This document shows, piece after piece, positions 36,309-45,622 of a stretch of 64,000 bases of DNA. The notes beneath the pieces were generated by a model that made no database searches, was not told the origin of the DNA, and worked only from the letters and a program-made list of their open reading frames with translations. A program made the position numbers and the translations under genes. Position 1 is the first letter of the stretch, and the number at the start of each line of letters is the position of its first letter. The DNA is from Planctomycetaceae bacterium (GTDB taxonomy: Bacteria > Planctomycetota > Planctomycetia > Pirellulales > Thermoguttaceae). The stretch spans positions 1-64,000 of the forward strand of contig JAAYAY010000364.1 of assembly GCA_012719125.1 (NCBI GenBank), read 5' to 3'.

Positions 36309-36382
36309 GTCGCGTACGGGGCCTTCCCGACTTTCAAACCGCTCTCATCCGGCGAGATCGGTTGCCTGCACAAGTCGAGCAA

Positions 36383-37501
36383 ATGGAAATGAACGTTACG
36401 GTCGCATCTGCTGGTGAACTTTCGCCGGAGCACGTGGCGGCGTGGTCGCGCATCCAGGAAGCGGAGCCGACGCTGCGCAGCCCTTTCTTCCGGCCTGAGT
36501 TTACGCAGATCGTCGCATCCGTCCGTGATGACGTGGAAGTCGCGGTCTTTGAGCAGGCCGGCAACCCGGTCGGGTTCTTCCCGTTTCATCGCGACAAGCG
36601 GAACGTGGCGAAGTCGGTCGGCCTGGATCTGTCCGATTACGAGGGAGTCGTCATTCCAGGCGACGCGCCGTGGACAGCCGAGCAGTTGCTCCAGGGGTGC
36701 CGCCTCAAAGCGTGGCGTTTTCGCCATCTGGTGGTAACCCAGAAGCCGCTGCTGCCCTACCACTGGATTGTCGGCGAAACATCCTACCTCGATTTGTCTC
36801 GAGGTTTTGAGGTGTTTCAGAACGTGAAACAGCGTTTGGGACAGCGGACCATCAGCCGAGTACAGCAGAAGTTGCGCAAGACCGAACGGGAGGTTGGCCC
36901 ACTGCAACTGGTTGGACAGACACGCGACGAAACCGTCCTTGAGCAGTTGTTCCAGTGGCGGATGGAACAGTATCGGCAGTGCGGTTGCATGAACTATCTT
37001 GCCGAAGAATGGACGTGCGAGGTTCTCCGGCGCGTTGTTTCTGCGCAGGAGGGGCCCTTTGCCGGAATGATGTCGGCGCTTTATGCGGGCGACCATCTGC
37101 TCGCGGTCCATCTGGGCATGCGCAATGGCGGCCTTTTGCACGGCTGGTTTCCCGCCTTCAACCCCGCTTTCTCCGAGTACTCCCCAGGGCTTCTACTCTG
37201 GGTGCGGCTTGCGCAGGCGAGTCGCGAGTTGGGCCTGACGTGCATCGATCTTGGAATGGGTACCGAACGGTACAAGCAGAACCTCCGCTCAGGAACATTA
37301 CGACTTGCGGAAGGGGCCGTCGATGCACGGCGTGCAAGAGCAGCCTTGTTCCGGGGGTGGCTCGAACTGAGAGAGCGGATCCGGTCAAGCCCGCTTCGCG
37401 GTCCCGTTCAAGGAATTGTCCGGAGCATTCGCAGGTGGTACCTGTATCGCCAGCCGCCCTGGGCGTCCGGAACCCGGAGGTACTCCCGGTTCGATTGTTA
37501 A
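36383..37501 (+). CDS. GNAT acetyltransferase of the CelD/BcsL type
   Basis: 372 residues from the ATG at 36383, chosen because the family N-terminus starts here (NVTVASAGELSPEHVAAWSR). A TTG at 36305 overlapping the previous stop is an alternative. The family blocks are RSPFFRPEFTQIVASV, PVGFFPFHRDKRNVAK and, in the GNAT part, LAVHLGMRNGGLLHGWFPAF and YSPGLLLWVRLAQASRELGL. Such proteins acylate polysaccharides or intermediates, and are common in exopolysaccharide clusters. Confidence 0.82.
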   Translation: MEMNVTVASAGELSPEHVAAWSRIQEAEPTLRSPFFRPEFTQIVASVRDDVEVAVFEQAGNPVGFFPFHRDKRNVAKSVGLDLSDYEGVVIPGDAPWTAEQLLQGCRLKAWRFRHLVVTQKPLLPYHWIVGETSYLDLSRGFEVFQNVKQRLGQRTISRVQQKLRKTEREVGPLQLVGQTRDETVLEQLFQWRMEQYRQCGCMNYLAEEWTCEVLRRVVSAQEGPFAGMMSALYAGDHLLAVHLGMRNGGLLHGWFPAFNPAFSEYSPGLLLWVRLAQASRELGLTCIDLGMGTERYKQNLRSGTLRLAEGAVDARRARAALFRGWLELRERIRSSPLRGPVQGIVRSIRRWYLYRQPPWASGTRRYSRFDC

Positions 37502-37582
37502 CACACGCGATCTTGGGATGAGCAATACTTGAATACGTGCAAATCGCCTGTTATGCGCCGAAACCAACTCGGGGAAGGTTGG

Positions 37583-38623
37583 ATGATAAGTCTCCCGAAC
37601 GAGTCATCGTCTTCGAACCATGCCTTGTCCCATCGGTCATCGATGCTATCGTTCCCTAAGGAACCATCGTGGTGGCGGAAGCTGCCGAAAGACGTCGGTA
37701 TGCGGACGGCAGGGCGGATCGGTGCCGCATGCAATTCATTGTTGGGCAGCATTGCAGGGAACACCTTGGGAATCCTCACGTACCACCGAGTCACCGATCC
37801 CATCTCGAAGGTGCCAGTTCCCTTGCACAACGTAGCGCCGGCCCGTTTTCGCAAACAGATCAGAGGTCTGCTTGACCGCGGATTTCAGTTCTGGACGTTG
37901 AGCGACGTCATCCAACACCATCTTGAAGGCCGCGAGGTTCCGGCTCGTACGGTCGTTCTGACCTTTGACGACGGCTTTGCATCGGTCCACACGCAGGCCT
38001 ATCCGTCGCTCTGCGAACTGAAGGTGCCTGCAACCGTTTTTGTCAACACGGCCTATCTTGACAAAGAGGCCCCGGCGCCGTTTGATGCCTGGGGAGTCGC
38101 TCACCATGACCGCGTGCCGGACGAAGCTTGGCGTCTGCTGACGACGGAGGAGTGCCGCTGCATGCAGGCGTCCGGGCTGATCCAAATCGGTGCCCACACG
38201 CACACGCACGCAGACCATCGTGGCGATCCCGAAGCATTTCGAGAAGACGTCCAACAATCCGTCGACATCGTGCGATCGAAGTTCTTTACCGATCAGGTGA
38301 CGTTTGCATTTCCTTTTGGCGGCCGTCACACGGGATTTGCATCCGACGAGCTGATTCAAGCGGTCAAGAGGACGGGGGCCGCTTGCGGCCTTACCACAGA
38401 GCCCGTGCTCGTCGATCCCGCCTCCGATCCATTCTGTTGGGGACGCTTCAACGTCTTTCCGTGGGACACGAGCGCCACACTGGCTGCCAAGTTGTCCGGC
38501 TGGTATAGCTGGGCGCCGAAACTCAACAAGCGATTGGGGCGTGTTGCGAAGGCTGCCCTGCACCCGCACCGCCGTTTCGGGACCACAAATACAGGCTGGA
38601 ACGGGCACGGAGGTCCGGTGTGA
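37583..38623 (+). CDS. Polysaccharide deacetylase (NodB-like)
   Basis: 346 residues from the ATG at 37583 (GGGGAAGG close upstream). A TTG at 37529 and later ATGs are alternatives. The NodB domain shows LTYHRVTDP, the catalytic VVLTFDDGFASVH, the zinc-binding IGAHTHTHADH and VTFAFPFGGRH. It removes acetyl groups from N-acetylated sugars during or after polymer assembly. It overlaps the next gene by GTGA. Confidence 0.9.
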   Translation: MISLPNESSSSNHALSHRSSMLSFPKEPSWWRKLPKDVGMRTAGRIGAACNSLLGSIAGNTLGILTYHRVTDPISKVPVPLHNVAPARFRKQIRGLLDRGFQFWTLSDVIQHHLEGREVPARTVVLTFDDGFASVHTQAYPSLCELKVPATVFVNTAYLDKEAPAPFDAWGVAHHDRVPDEAWRLLTTEECRCMQASGLIQIGAHTHTHADHRGDPEAFREDVQQSVDIVRSKFFTDQVTFAFPFGGRHTGFASDELIQAVKRTGAACGLTTEPVLVDPASDPFCWGRFNVFPWDTSATLAAKLSGWYSWAPKLNKRLGRVAKAALHPHRRFGTTNTGWNGHGGPV

Positions 38624-39822
38624 AAATCATCCTCTGTCATAATTTCTACCGAGAGCCGGGCGGCGAGGACCGTGTCCTCGCCGACGAGGAGCGACTGCTG
38701 CTGGAAAACGGACACCGAGTCGTCCGCTTCACCCGCCACAGCAACGACATTCGCGGCGAGGGCGGCCTGCGACTGGCCTTGGGAGCCGTCTGGAATCGCA
38801 AGGCTGCCGCACAACTGCGAGCAATCGTCTCGTCGGAGCGGGCGGATATCGTGCACTTCCACAATACGGTCCCCCTCATCTCCCCGGCTGCCTATTATGC
38901 GGCACGTCGAGGCGGCGCTGCAGTCGTCCAGTCGCTCCACAACTACCGGATGATCTGCCCGAACGGCACGTTCTTTCGAGACGGCCGCGTTTGCGAGGAG
39001 TGCTCCGGTAAGCTGTTTCCGTGGCCGTCCATCCGGCACGCCTGCTATCGGGGCAGTCGTGCCGGGAGCACGGCACTGTCGACGATGCTCGCTACCCATC
39101 GCGTCCTCAAGACCTACGCCAACGCGGTTGACGTCTATATTGCCTTGTCACGATTCTCGCGGCAGAAACTCGTTTCTGCGGGCCTACCCGCCGAGAAGAT
39201 CGAACTGAAGCCGAACTTCGTCTCGCCGGATCCCGGTCCCGGCCCGGGACAAGGCGGATACGCCGCTTGCCTGGGGCGACTGTCGCCGGAAAAAGGCATC
39301 GATGTTCTGTTGGACGCCTGGAGCCGAATCGATCGTTCCCTACCCTTGAAGGTGATCGGCAACGGCCCCTTGGCTGAACGTGTCCGCGCCGCGGCAGATG
39401 CAAATCCCAGTGTTGAATGGCTTCCCGGAAGAAGCGATGAACAGATACGCGAGATCCTGGGAGATGCCATGTTCCTGATCGTGCCCTCCGTCAACTACGA
39501 GGGTTTTCCCAAAACCATCGTGGAAGCCTTTTCGCGTGGCACTCCGGTAGTCGCCTCGCGACTGGGGGCCATGGGCGAACTGATCGACGACGGCCGCACG
39601 GGAATGCACTTTGGGGCGGGAGACATGGAGGATCTCGCAAGGACCGTGAATACGCTCGCCGGGGACTGCAACGCTCTTGCTGCCATGCGAGTTGCCGCCC
39701 GGGCCGAGTACGAAAACAAGTACACGGCTGAGCGGAACTACGCCACCCTTGCCGAAATCTACAGGATCGCGATCGAGCGTTGTTGCCGTTCTCACCCAAT
39801 TCCGACCGGAACCCAACCATGA
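38620..39822 (+). CDS. Glycosyltransferase, family 4-like
   Basis: 400 residues, GTG start overlapping the deacetylase stop by four bases. The N-terminus is KIILCHNFYREPGGEDRVLA; the middle has VVQSLHNYRMICPNGTFFRDGRVCEECSG, a cysteine-containing insert common in a subgroup of these enzymes. The C-terminal domain has YAACLGRLSPEKGIDVLLDA, LKVIGNGPLAERVRAAAD and YEGFPKTIVEAFSRGTPVVA. It is a cytoplasmic transferase of the same cluster. Confidence 0.92.
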   Translation: MKIILCHNFYREPGGEDRVLADEERLLLENGHRVVRFTRHSNDIRGEGGLRLALGAVWNRKAAAQLRAIVSSERADIVHFHNTVPLISPAAYYAARRGGAAVVQSLHNYRMICPNGTFFRDGRVCEECSGKLFPWPSIRHACYRGSRAGSTALSTMLATHRVLKTYANAVDVYIALSRFSRQKLVSAGLPAEKIELKPNFVSPDPGPGPGQGGYAACLGRLSPEKGIDVLLDAWSRIDRSLPLKVIGNGPLAERVRAAADANPSVEWLPGRSDEQIREILGDAMFLIVPSVNYEGFPKTIVEAFSRGTPVVASRLGAMGELIDDGRTGMHFGAGDMEDLARTVNTLAGDCNALAAMRVAARAEYENKYTAERNYATLAEIYRIAIERCCRSHPIPTGTQP

Positions 39823-40643
39823 CTTCGCATGATGAGAATCATCCCGCCGCCGTTCCGGTCCAGGATCCGCCGGTTGATTGGCCGCCGAAGTTGGATCTGT
39901 TTGGCGTGCAGGTGAGCGCCACCGACTATCGGCAAGCTGTCGAGGCCATCCTCGGAGCGGCCGAAGGGCGTGTTCCATCGCAAGTTTCACTCCATGCCGT
40001 ACACGCCCTGATCACGGCCAGCACCGACCCGGAGTTGCGAAGAAAAGTCAATTTTTTTCAGATGATCGCCCCTGACGGACAACCGGTAAGATGGGCCTTG
40101 AACCTTCTGTATGGGACAGGTCTGCGGGAACGTGTCTACGGGCCGGAGTTGATGCTGCGTCTGTGCCAACAGGCTGCCATCCGCGGCGTTCCCGTGTACC
40201 TGTACGGCAGTTCGCCCGAGGTGCTCGAACGTCTCCAGGCCAATCTGCTGGCCAAGTATCCGGGCCTGGCAATCGCGGGAGCTGAATCCCCTCCATTCAG
40301 GCCGTTGTCCGCCGGAGAATCTGAGGATACGATTAGACGCATCAATGACAGCGGAGCCGGAATCGTCTTTGTGGGCTTGGGGGCACCCAAGCAGGATCAC
40401 TTTGCCTACGATCATGGCAGTCGGATTCGGGCTGTGCAAGTTTGCGTGGGGGCAGCTTTCGATTTCCATGCCGGGGCCAAACCCATGGCGCCCCGATGGA
40501 TGCAGCGTTGGGGATTAGAATGGCTGTATCGATTGATTCACGAACCCGGCCGTCTCTGGCATCGATACCTTGTGACAAATACGGTCTTTCTCGCGAAACT
40601 GGCGAGAGAAGTGCTGCGCAGGAAGTTTGTCAGGTATCCTTGA
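39819..40643 (+). CDS. WecG/TagA/CpsF family glycosyltransferase (GT26)
   Basis: 274 residues from the ATG at 39819, overlapping the previous stop by ATGA. Family blocks: LFGVQVSATDYRQAVEAIL, VSLHAVHALITASTDPELR, IAPDGQPVRWALNLLYGTGL, RVYGPELMLRLCQQAAIRGV, FVGLGAPKQDHFAYDH and RWMQRWGLEWLYRLIHEPGR. These enzymes transfer ManNAc-type or related sugars onto a lipid-linked acceptor. Confidence 0.93.
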   Translation: MTSHDENHPAAVPVQDPPVDWPPKLDLFGVQVSATDYRQAVEAILGAAEGRVPSQVSLHAVHALITASTDPELRRKVNFFQMIAPDGQPVRWALNLLYGTGLRERVYGPELMLRLCQQAAIRGVPVYLYGSSPEVLERLQANLLAKYPGLAIAGAESPPFRPLSAGESEDTIRRINDSGAGIVFVGLGAPKQDHFAYDHGSRIRAVQVCVGAAFDFHAGAKPMAPRWMQRWGLEWLYRLIHEPGRLWHRYLVTNTVFLAKLAREVLRRKFVRYP

Positions 40644-40688
40644 AAAAACACCAGGCACGACCCAAGGAGGCAACCGAGGTACATCGAA

Positions 40689-41477
40689 ATGAGAGCTGTC
40701 ATCCTGGCTGGTGGCAAGGGACGCCGACTGGAGCCTTACACCATCACGTTTCCCAAACCGCTTGTGCCCGTCGGCGATATGCCGATTCTCGAGATCGTCG
40801 TCCGGCAACTGAAGTGGGCCGGTTTCGATCACGTCACCATGGCCGTCGGCCATCTCGCCGAGCTTCTCATGGCCTACTTCGGCGACGGACGCCGCTGGGG
40901 AATCCGCATCGACTATTCCCGCGAGGAACAGCCCCTCGGAACGGTCGGCCCCCTGGCCCTCATGGAGGATCTCCCCGAGACCTTCCTGGTCATGAACGGC
41001 GACGTGTTGACCACGCTGCGCTACGATTGGCTCTACAGCTATCATTTGAACACGAACGCCGAGTTGACAATCGCCACGCACCGCTGCAACACCACCATTG
41101 ACCTGGGGATCATTGAGTTCGACGGACGCATGCGGGTTACCGGCTATCGCGAGAAACCCACCTTGCCCTACGATGCCTCGATGGGAGTGTATGTATTCAA
41201 CCGAAGCATCGTCGATACCGTAAAACCCGGCACGTATATGGACTTGCCGACCCTCGTTGTCCAGAGCATCAACCAACAACGCCTGGTCAAGGTCTTCGTC
41301 TCGGAAAGCGAATGGCTGGATATCGGCCGCCCCTCCGAGTACGCTCGCGCTTCGGAACGCTTCGCAGCCTTGCGCGACGAGTTCCTGCCCAGCGACGACC
41401 GCGAGCGGGCCCTCCCACCGCAATACTCCTCGCCGGAAAACGAGTCATCCGCGTCTTTCGTGGAGAACCCTTCATGA
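40689..41477 (+). CDS. Sugar-1-phosphate nucleotidyltransferase
   Basis: 262 residues. The N-terminal signature AVILAGGKGRRLEPYTITFP and KPLVPVGDMPILEIV identifies an NTP-transferase that activates a sugar-1-phosphate to NDP-sugar. The catalytic region continues FLVMNGDVLTTLRYDWL, and EWLDIGRPSEYARASERFAA is typical of the end. Together with the next two genes, an epimerase/dehydratase and a PLP aminotransferase, it suggests synthesis of an amino sugar precursor. The exact sugar cannot be assigned. Confidence 0.9.
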   Translation: MRAVILAGGKGRRLEPYTITFPKPLVPVGDMPILEIVVRQLKWAGFDHVTMAVGHLAELLMAYFGDGRRWGIRIDYSREEQPLGTVGPLALMEDLPETFLVMNGDVLTTLRYDWLYSYHLNTNAELTIATHRCNTTIDLGIIEFDGRMRVTGYREKPTLPYDASMGVYVFNRSIVDTVKPGTYMDLPTLVVQSINQQRLVKVFVSESEWLDIGRPSEYARASERFAALRDEFLPSDDRERALPPQYSSPENESSASFVENPS

Positions 41478-42436
41478 GAACGCTCGTCATTGGCGGGGCC
41501 GGCTATATCGGCTCGGCGCTTTGCCGCCACCTCCTTGAACGCGGACACGACGTCACCGTTCTCGACCTTCTCCTGTTTGGACGCGAGCCGTTGGCCGCGT
41601 TGGGGGGGAGCGAGCAGTTCCGGCTCGTCCAGGGAGACTTGCGCGACGAAAGCCTGCTGATGCGGATCGTGCCTGGACACGATGCCCTCGTCCTGCTCGC
41701 CGCCATTGTCGGCGAACCCGCCTGTAACCGTAACCCCGACTTGGCGGTCGATACCAACTTGCATGGAGCGATCAAGGTTCTCAATGCCGCTCGCTCGAGC
41801 GGTGTTTCGCGGTTTGTCTTCTCGAGTACTTGCAGCAACTACGGCGCCGCCGATCCGGGCCAATTGGTCACGGAAGAAGCCCCCCTGCAGCCGATCTCAA
41901 CCTACTCGGAAACGAAGGTGGCGGCGGAACGTGCCGTTCTGAAATCGGTAGCCGAGGGATTCGTCCCGACCGTCCTCCGATTCAGCACCGCCTTTGGAAT
42001 TGCCCCGCGAATGCGGTTTGATCTGATGGTGAGTGATTTCACCCTGGCGGCCGTGCGCGACAGGAAGATCGTGGTGTTCGGAGAGCAATTCTGGCGTCCC
42101 TTCGTTCACGTGGAAGATATCAGCCGCGCCGTCTGCGGGGTTCTCGACGCTGACCCGGCCATGGTAAGCGGCAACGTGTTCAACGTCGGCGGCAACGAAG
42201 CCAATGTGCGCAAGATCGATCTGGCGGAGTGCGTCCAGCGGCTCGTCCCGGGCACTCAACTCGAGTATGTGAAACGAGACACGGATCCGCGCAGCTACCG
42301 CGTCGATTTCTCCAAGATCCGCCGGCAATTGGGCTTTCAGCCGGAATGGACTATCGACGACGGCATTCGCGAATTGCATCAAGCGCTGATTGCCGGCGTA
42401 TGGCCCGACCCCTCAGCCCGCCAATACTGCAATTGA
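41474..42436 (+). CDS. NAD-dependent epimerase/dehydratase (extended SDR)
   Basis: 320 residues from ATG at 41474, overlapping the previous stop by ATGA. The NAD-binding motif GGAGYIGSALCRHLLERGH lies at residues 7-25. The active site includes FSSTCSNYG and the YxxxK motif in STYSETK. Residues RPFVHVEDISRAVCGVL fit a nucleotide-sugar epimerase or dehydratase. It probably modifies the sugar made by the preceding nucleotidyltransferase. Confidence 0.92.
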   Translation: MRTLVIGGAGYIGSALCRHLLERGHDVTVLDLLLFGREPLAALGGSEQFRLVQGDLRDESLLMRIVPGHDALVLLAAIVGEPACNRNPDLAVDTNLHGAIKVLNAARSSGVSRFVFSSTCSNYGAADPGQLVTEEAPLQPISTYSETKVAAERAVLKSVAEGFVPTVLRFSTAFGIAPRMRFDLMVSDFTLAAVRDRKIVVFGEQFWRPFVHVEDISRAVCGVLDADPAMVSGNVFNVGGNEANVRKIDLAECVQRLVPGTQLEYVKRDTDPRSYRVDFSKIRRQLGFQPEWTIDDGIRELHQALIAGVWPDPSARQYCN

Positions 42437-42462
42437 GCGCCAACCTGCAAAGGAAACGCCAC

Positions 42463-43629
42463 GTGAACGATCGCAAGTACCTCTTGTCCGACGTGGATAT
42501 GGGCGAAGAAGAGGCGCAGGCGGTGGCCGACGTGGTCCGCAGCAAGTGGCTGTCGCTGGGGCCTCGGACCGCGGAGTTCGAGGCGGAATTCGCCCGTCAA
42601 TTCGGCTCGAAGCACGCGCTAGCCCTGTCGAGTTGCACGGCGGGACTTCACCTGGCGCTGCTTGCCCTGGATATCGGTCCCGGCGACGAGGTCATTGTTC
42701 CCAGCTATACCTTCGTCGCCAGCGCCAACTGCATTCTGTACCAAGCCGCAACGCCCGTGTTCGTCGACATTGAGGGCGACCACGACCTGAACCTCTGCTG
42801 CGACGACCTTGAGGCCAAGATCACTCCGCGAACCAAGGCGGTGATCGTCGTGCATCTGGCCGGTTTTGCTGCCAACATGAGCCGCATCATGGAGATCGCC
42901 GCACGGCACAACCTCGCCGTCGTCGAGGATGCATGTCATGCAGTCGGTGCCGCCTATCACGCCCCCGGAAGCCCCCTGCACGGGCGGATGCTGGGGACGA
43001 TCGGCGACGTCGGTTGCTTCAGCTTCTTCGCCAACAAGAACCTCGTCACCGGCGAAGGTGGGATGATCGTCACCGACGACTCGCGCATTGCCGAACGGAT
43101 TCGGCTCGGGCGTTCCCACGGAATGACCAAGTCCAGTTGGGACAAAGCCGAAGGAAGAGCTTACGATTACGATGTGGTCCAACTGGGCTACAACTACCGC
43201 TGCACCGAGTTGACCGCTGCGCTCGGGATGATACAACTCGGAAAGCTGCCCTCTGCCAACAATCGCCGCCGCCAACTCGTCAACCGTTATCGAGAGCGAT
43301 TGGCCGAAGCAAGCCGACTCTCCGTGCCCTTCAGCGACCGGCTCGACGACAGCGCCCACCACATCTTCCCTGTTCTCGTGGAGCATGCCGAAGCACGAGA
43401 CCCTTTTCGTGAAGCCTTGAATCGTCGAGGTGTCCAAACGAGCGTCCATTACCCGCCCGTCCATCTCTTCAGCCAGTATCGACACCGGCATCCCGGCACT
43501 CCGAGCCTCTCACGCACCGTCGCGGCCGCCGCTCGCGAGGTCACGCTCCCGCTCCACTCCCTTCTTGATGATCGCGATATCGATTGCATTTGCGACGGCG
43601 TATTCGAGAGCATTCCCTGCTCCGTGTAA
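42463..43629 (+). CDS. DegT/DnrJ/EryC1/StrS-type PLP aminotransferase
   Basis: 388 residues from a GTG at 42463 preceded by AAAGG; the upstream frame overlaps the epimerase and is not family-like. Family blocks: SKWLSLGPRTAEFEAEFA, ALSSCTAGLHLALLALDIGP, DEVIVPSYTFVASANCILY, VVEDACHAVGAAY and the PLP lysine K192 in FFANKNLVTGEGG. It aminates a keto-sugar nucleotide to give an amino sugar. It is the last gene of the exopolysaccharide cluster. Confidence 0.94.
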   Translation: MNDRKYLLSDVDMGEEEAQAVADVVRSKWLSLGPRTAEFEAEFARQFGSKHALALSSCTAGLHLALLALDIGPGDEVIVPSYTFVASANCILYQAATPVFVDIEGDHDLNLCCDDLEAKITPRTKAVIVVHLAGFAANMSRIMEIAARHNLAVVEDACHAVGAAYHAPGSPLHGRMLGTIGDVGCFSFFANKNLVTGEGGMIVTDDSRIAERIRLGRSHGMTKSSWDKAEGRAYDYDVVQLGYNYRCTELTAALGMIQLGKLPSANNRRRQLVNRYRERLAEASRLSVPFSDRLDDSAHHIFPVLVEHAEARDPFREALNRRGVQTSVHYPPVHLFSQYRHRHPGTPSLSRTVAAAAREVTLPLHSLLDDRDIDCICDGVFESIPCSV

Positions 43630-43689
43630 CGCCTTCGCAACCGATCTCCTCGGGAACCATCTGCAACCTCAACTCCCCGGCGGCTTATT

Positions 43690-43881
43690 TCACAGCAGCA
43701 GGCATCCCACCAAAGCCACCACTACTCCCCAGATCCACACCGGGATCGCCCGGTGACACATGGCATTTTCCAAGCTCACCATGCGAAAACAACGCGGGCA
43801 GGGACTGGGCCCCATGCCGGATACATGGACGATCGGTTCAGAACAGAACGGACACCGATAACGCAGCAAGGAGGCGATCAT
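43690..43881 (-). CDS. Small zinc-ribbon membrane protein
   Basis: 63 residues from the ATG at 43881; the longer frame upstream is not protein-like. Two CxxC pairs (CPFC near 10 and CPRC near 27) suggest a zinc ribbon, followed by one C-terminal membrane helix (WIWGVVVALVGCLLL). The family is not recognised. It is convergent with the aminotransferase and divergent from the oxidoreductase at 44119. Base composition and codon use look normal. Function unknown. Confidence 0.55.
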   Translation of the reverse strand: MIASLLRYRCPFCSEPIVHVSGMGPSPCPRCFRMVSLENAMCHRAIPVWIWGVVVALVGCLLL

Positions 43882-44118
43882 GGTCGTGCTCTCTTGACCC
43901 TGAGACCCAGAACAAGAAGACAACTCTCCATTGAAATATACCTTGCAGAATATAACTCCATCGAGGGGGCGGATCGGCGCCTGCCGTGTGTCACCCGGCA
44001 AATCCGAGCCACATCGCGGCCCCTTGTTCCCAGACGCTTGCAGCCAGGCCGCCTGGGCGCTATCCTTCAGCAAACGAGCTTCATCCATCTCGCACTCCAC
44101 TCCGAAGGAAACGGGAAC
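43882..44118. other. Spacer between divergent genes, no further gene seen
   Basis: 237 bases between the small zinc-ribbon gene and the oxidoreductase. They should contain both promoters. I saw no clear promoter, hairpin or repeat. Confidence 0.35.
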
Positions 44119-45348
44119 ATGGGGACAGAATCCGGCCCGCACGCAGCAACGAACCAGGTCATGAAACGTCGCCAATTCGTGGCAGGTGGCGCCGCGCTGC
44201 TGGCGGCCGGCTCGGCTCTGCGTGGGAGTGAGCGGTCAACCGCCAAGTACCGCGTCGCGGTGATCGGACACACCGGCCGCGGCAACTACGGGCATGGGCT
44301 TGACCGCGTCTGTCAGGAACTGCCTGAAACGCAGGTTGTTGCCGTTGCCGACGCGGAACCGAGTGGATTGGCCAGTGCGGTCAGCCGAATGGGCGATGTG
44401 AAGGGCTTTGCCGACTACCGTGACATGCTCGCCGAAATCAAACCCGACTTGGTCATGGTTGCTCCCCGGTGGCTCGATCAGCATCACGACATGGTCGTCG
44501 CAGCCGCCGAGGCGGGCGCGAAGGGCATCTATCTGGAGAAACCCATGTGCCGCAATCTCACGGAGGCGGACGAAATGGTCGCTGCCTGCGAAAAGAGCGG
44601 TACAAAACTGGCCATCGCATTCCAAACGCGTTACAGCCAGAAACTGCCGGTGGTCGAAAAACTGATCGCCGATGGTGCCCTCGGCGATCTGCTCGAAATT
44701 CGGGCACGGGGCAAGGAAGACAGCCGCGGAGGTGGGGAAGACCTTTGGGTTCTCGGAACGCACATGTTCAACCTCATTCACCACTTCGCCGGGCCGCCCC
44801 AGTGGTGCTCTGCTTCGGTATACCAGGACGGTCACCCGGTGACGGCCGCCGACGTTCGCGAAGGCCCCGAGGGCATCGGCCCCCTTGCGGGCGACGCCGT
44901 CCACGCCATGTTCAGGCTCGAAAGCGGTTTGACGGCCTGCTTCGACTCGACCCGCGACGCCGGGGGGAGCCCTACTCGGTTCGGGCTGCAGATTTTCGGC
45001 ACCAAAGGCATTGTCCAGATGTTCAACACGGGCCACATCCCCGACACCTACTTCCTCCCCGACTCGTCCTGGTCGCCGGGCCGCTCGGGCGTCGCTTGGC
45101 TTCCTGTCACCAGCGCCGGGGTGGGCGAGCCGGAGCCGCTGCCCAATACGGGCCTCCACGGCGGCAACATCCTTGCCGTGCGCGATCTGATCGCCTCCAT
45201 CGAGGCCGATCGGCAGCCCCTCACCAGTATCTACGCCGCCCGGACTGCCACCGAGATGATCGCTGCCGTGTTTGAGTCGCACCGGTTGGCAAGACGTGTC
45301 GAATTGCCTTTGACAAACCGAGAGAATCCATTGACGATGCTGGGATAG
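44119..45348 (+). CDS. Tat-exported Gfo/Idh/MocA family oxidoreductase
   Basis: 409 residues from the ATG at 44119, preceded by AAGGAA; the ATG at 44161 (MKRRQFVAGG) is an alternative. The twin-arginine-like signal is KRRQFVAGGAALLAAGSALR. Rossmann domain: YRVAVIGHTGRGNYGHGLDR; the conserved lysine lies in YLEKPMCRNLTEADEM. The C-terminal domain has GEDLWVLGTHMFNLIHHFAG. It lies upstream of a hydroxypyruvate-isomerase-like gene in the same direction, a typical pairing in sugar catabolism. Confidence 0.9.
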   Translation: MGTESGPHAATNQVMKRRQFVAGGAALLAAGSALRGSERSTAKYRVAVIGHTGRGNYGHGLDRVCQELPETQVVAVADAEPSGLASAVSRMGDVKGFADYRDMLAEIKPDLVMVAPRWLDQHHDMVVAAAEAGAKGIYLEKPMCRNLTEADEMVAACEKSGTKLAIAFQTRYSQKLPVVEKLIADGALGDLLEIRARGKEDSRGGGEDLWVLGTHMFNLIHHFAGPPQWCSASVYQDGHPVTAADVREGPEGIGPLAGDAVHAMFRLESGLTACFDSTRDAGGSPTRFGLQIFGTKGIVQMFNTGHIPDTYFLPDSSWSPGRSGVAWLPVTSAGVGEPEPLPNTGLHGGNILAVRDLIASIEADRQPLTSIYAARTATEMIAAVFESHRLARRVELPLTNRENPLTMLG

Positions 45349-45357
45349 AATGACTAG

Positions 45358-45606
45358 ACTGTTTCTTTCCACCACTGTCGATTGGCTCGGCGAGGATCTC
45401 GTTGGTATATCGACGACTTGGATAGCCGGAACGGGACTTCCGTCAACGGCAGGCGGGTCCGCAGGAGATGGCTGCACGTTGGTGACCGGCTTACGGTCGG
45501 TGAGTTCTCGTTCCGTGTCGGCTGGTTCCGTCAGGGACAGTGTACTCCAGAAGAACGAGACACTGGAGTGACCGAGGCCAGATCGAATCGCGACGTCGAG
45601 GGTTGA
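45358..45606 (+). pseudogene. Beheaded FHA-domain remnant
   Basis: Starting ten bases after the oxidoreductase stop, the frame reads VSFHHCRLARRGSRWYIDD, then LDSRNGTSVNGRRV and LHVGDRLTVGEFSFRV. This matches the middle and end of an FHA phosphothreonine-binding domain, including the S-x-x-H-like and SRNGTxVNG motifs. The beginning of the domain (strands 1-3 with the GR motif) is missing because an in-frame stop lies at 45355-45357. Only TTG could serve as start (45382). It is most likely a truncated gene; a leaderless micro-protein is possible but unlikely to fold. Confidence 0.7.
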
Positions 45607-45622
45607 CTTTCCGTCGCCGCAG

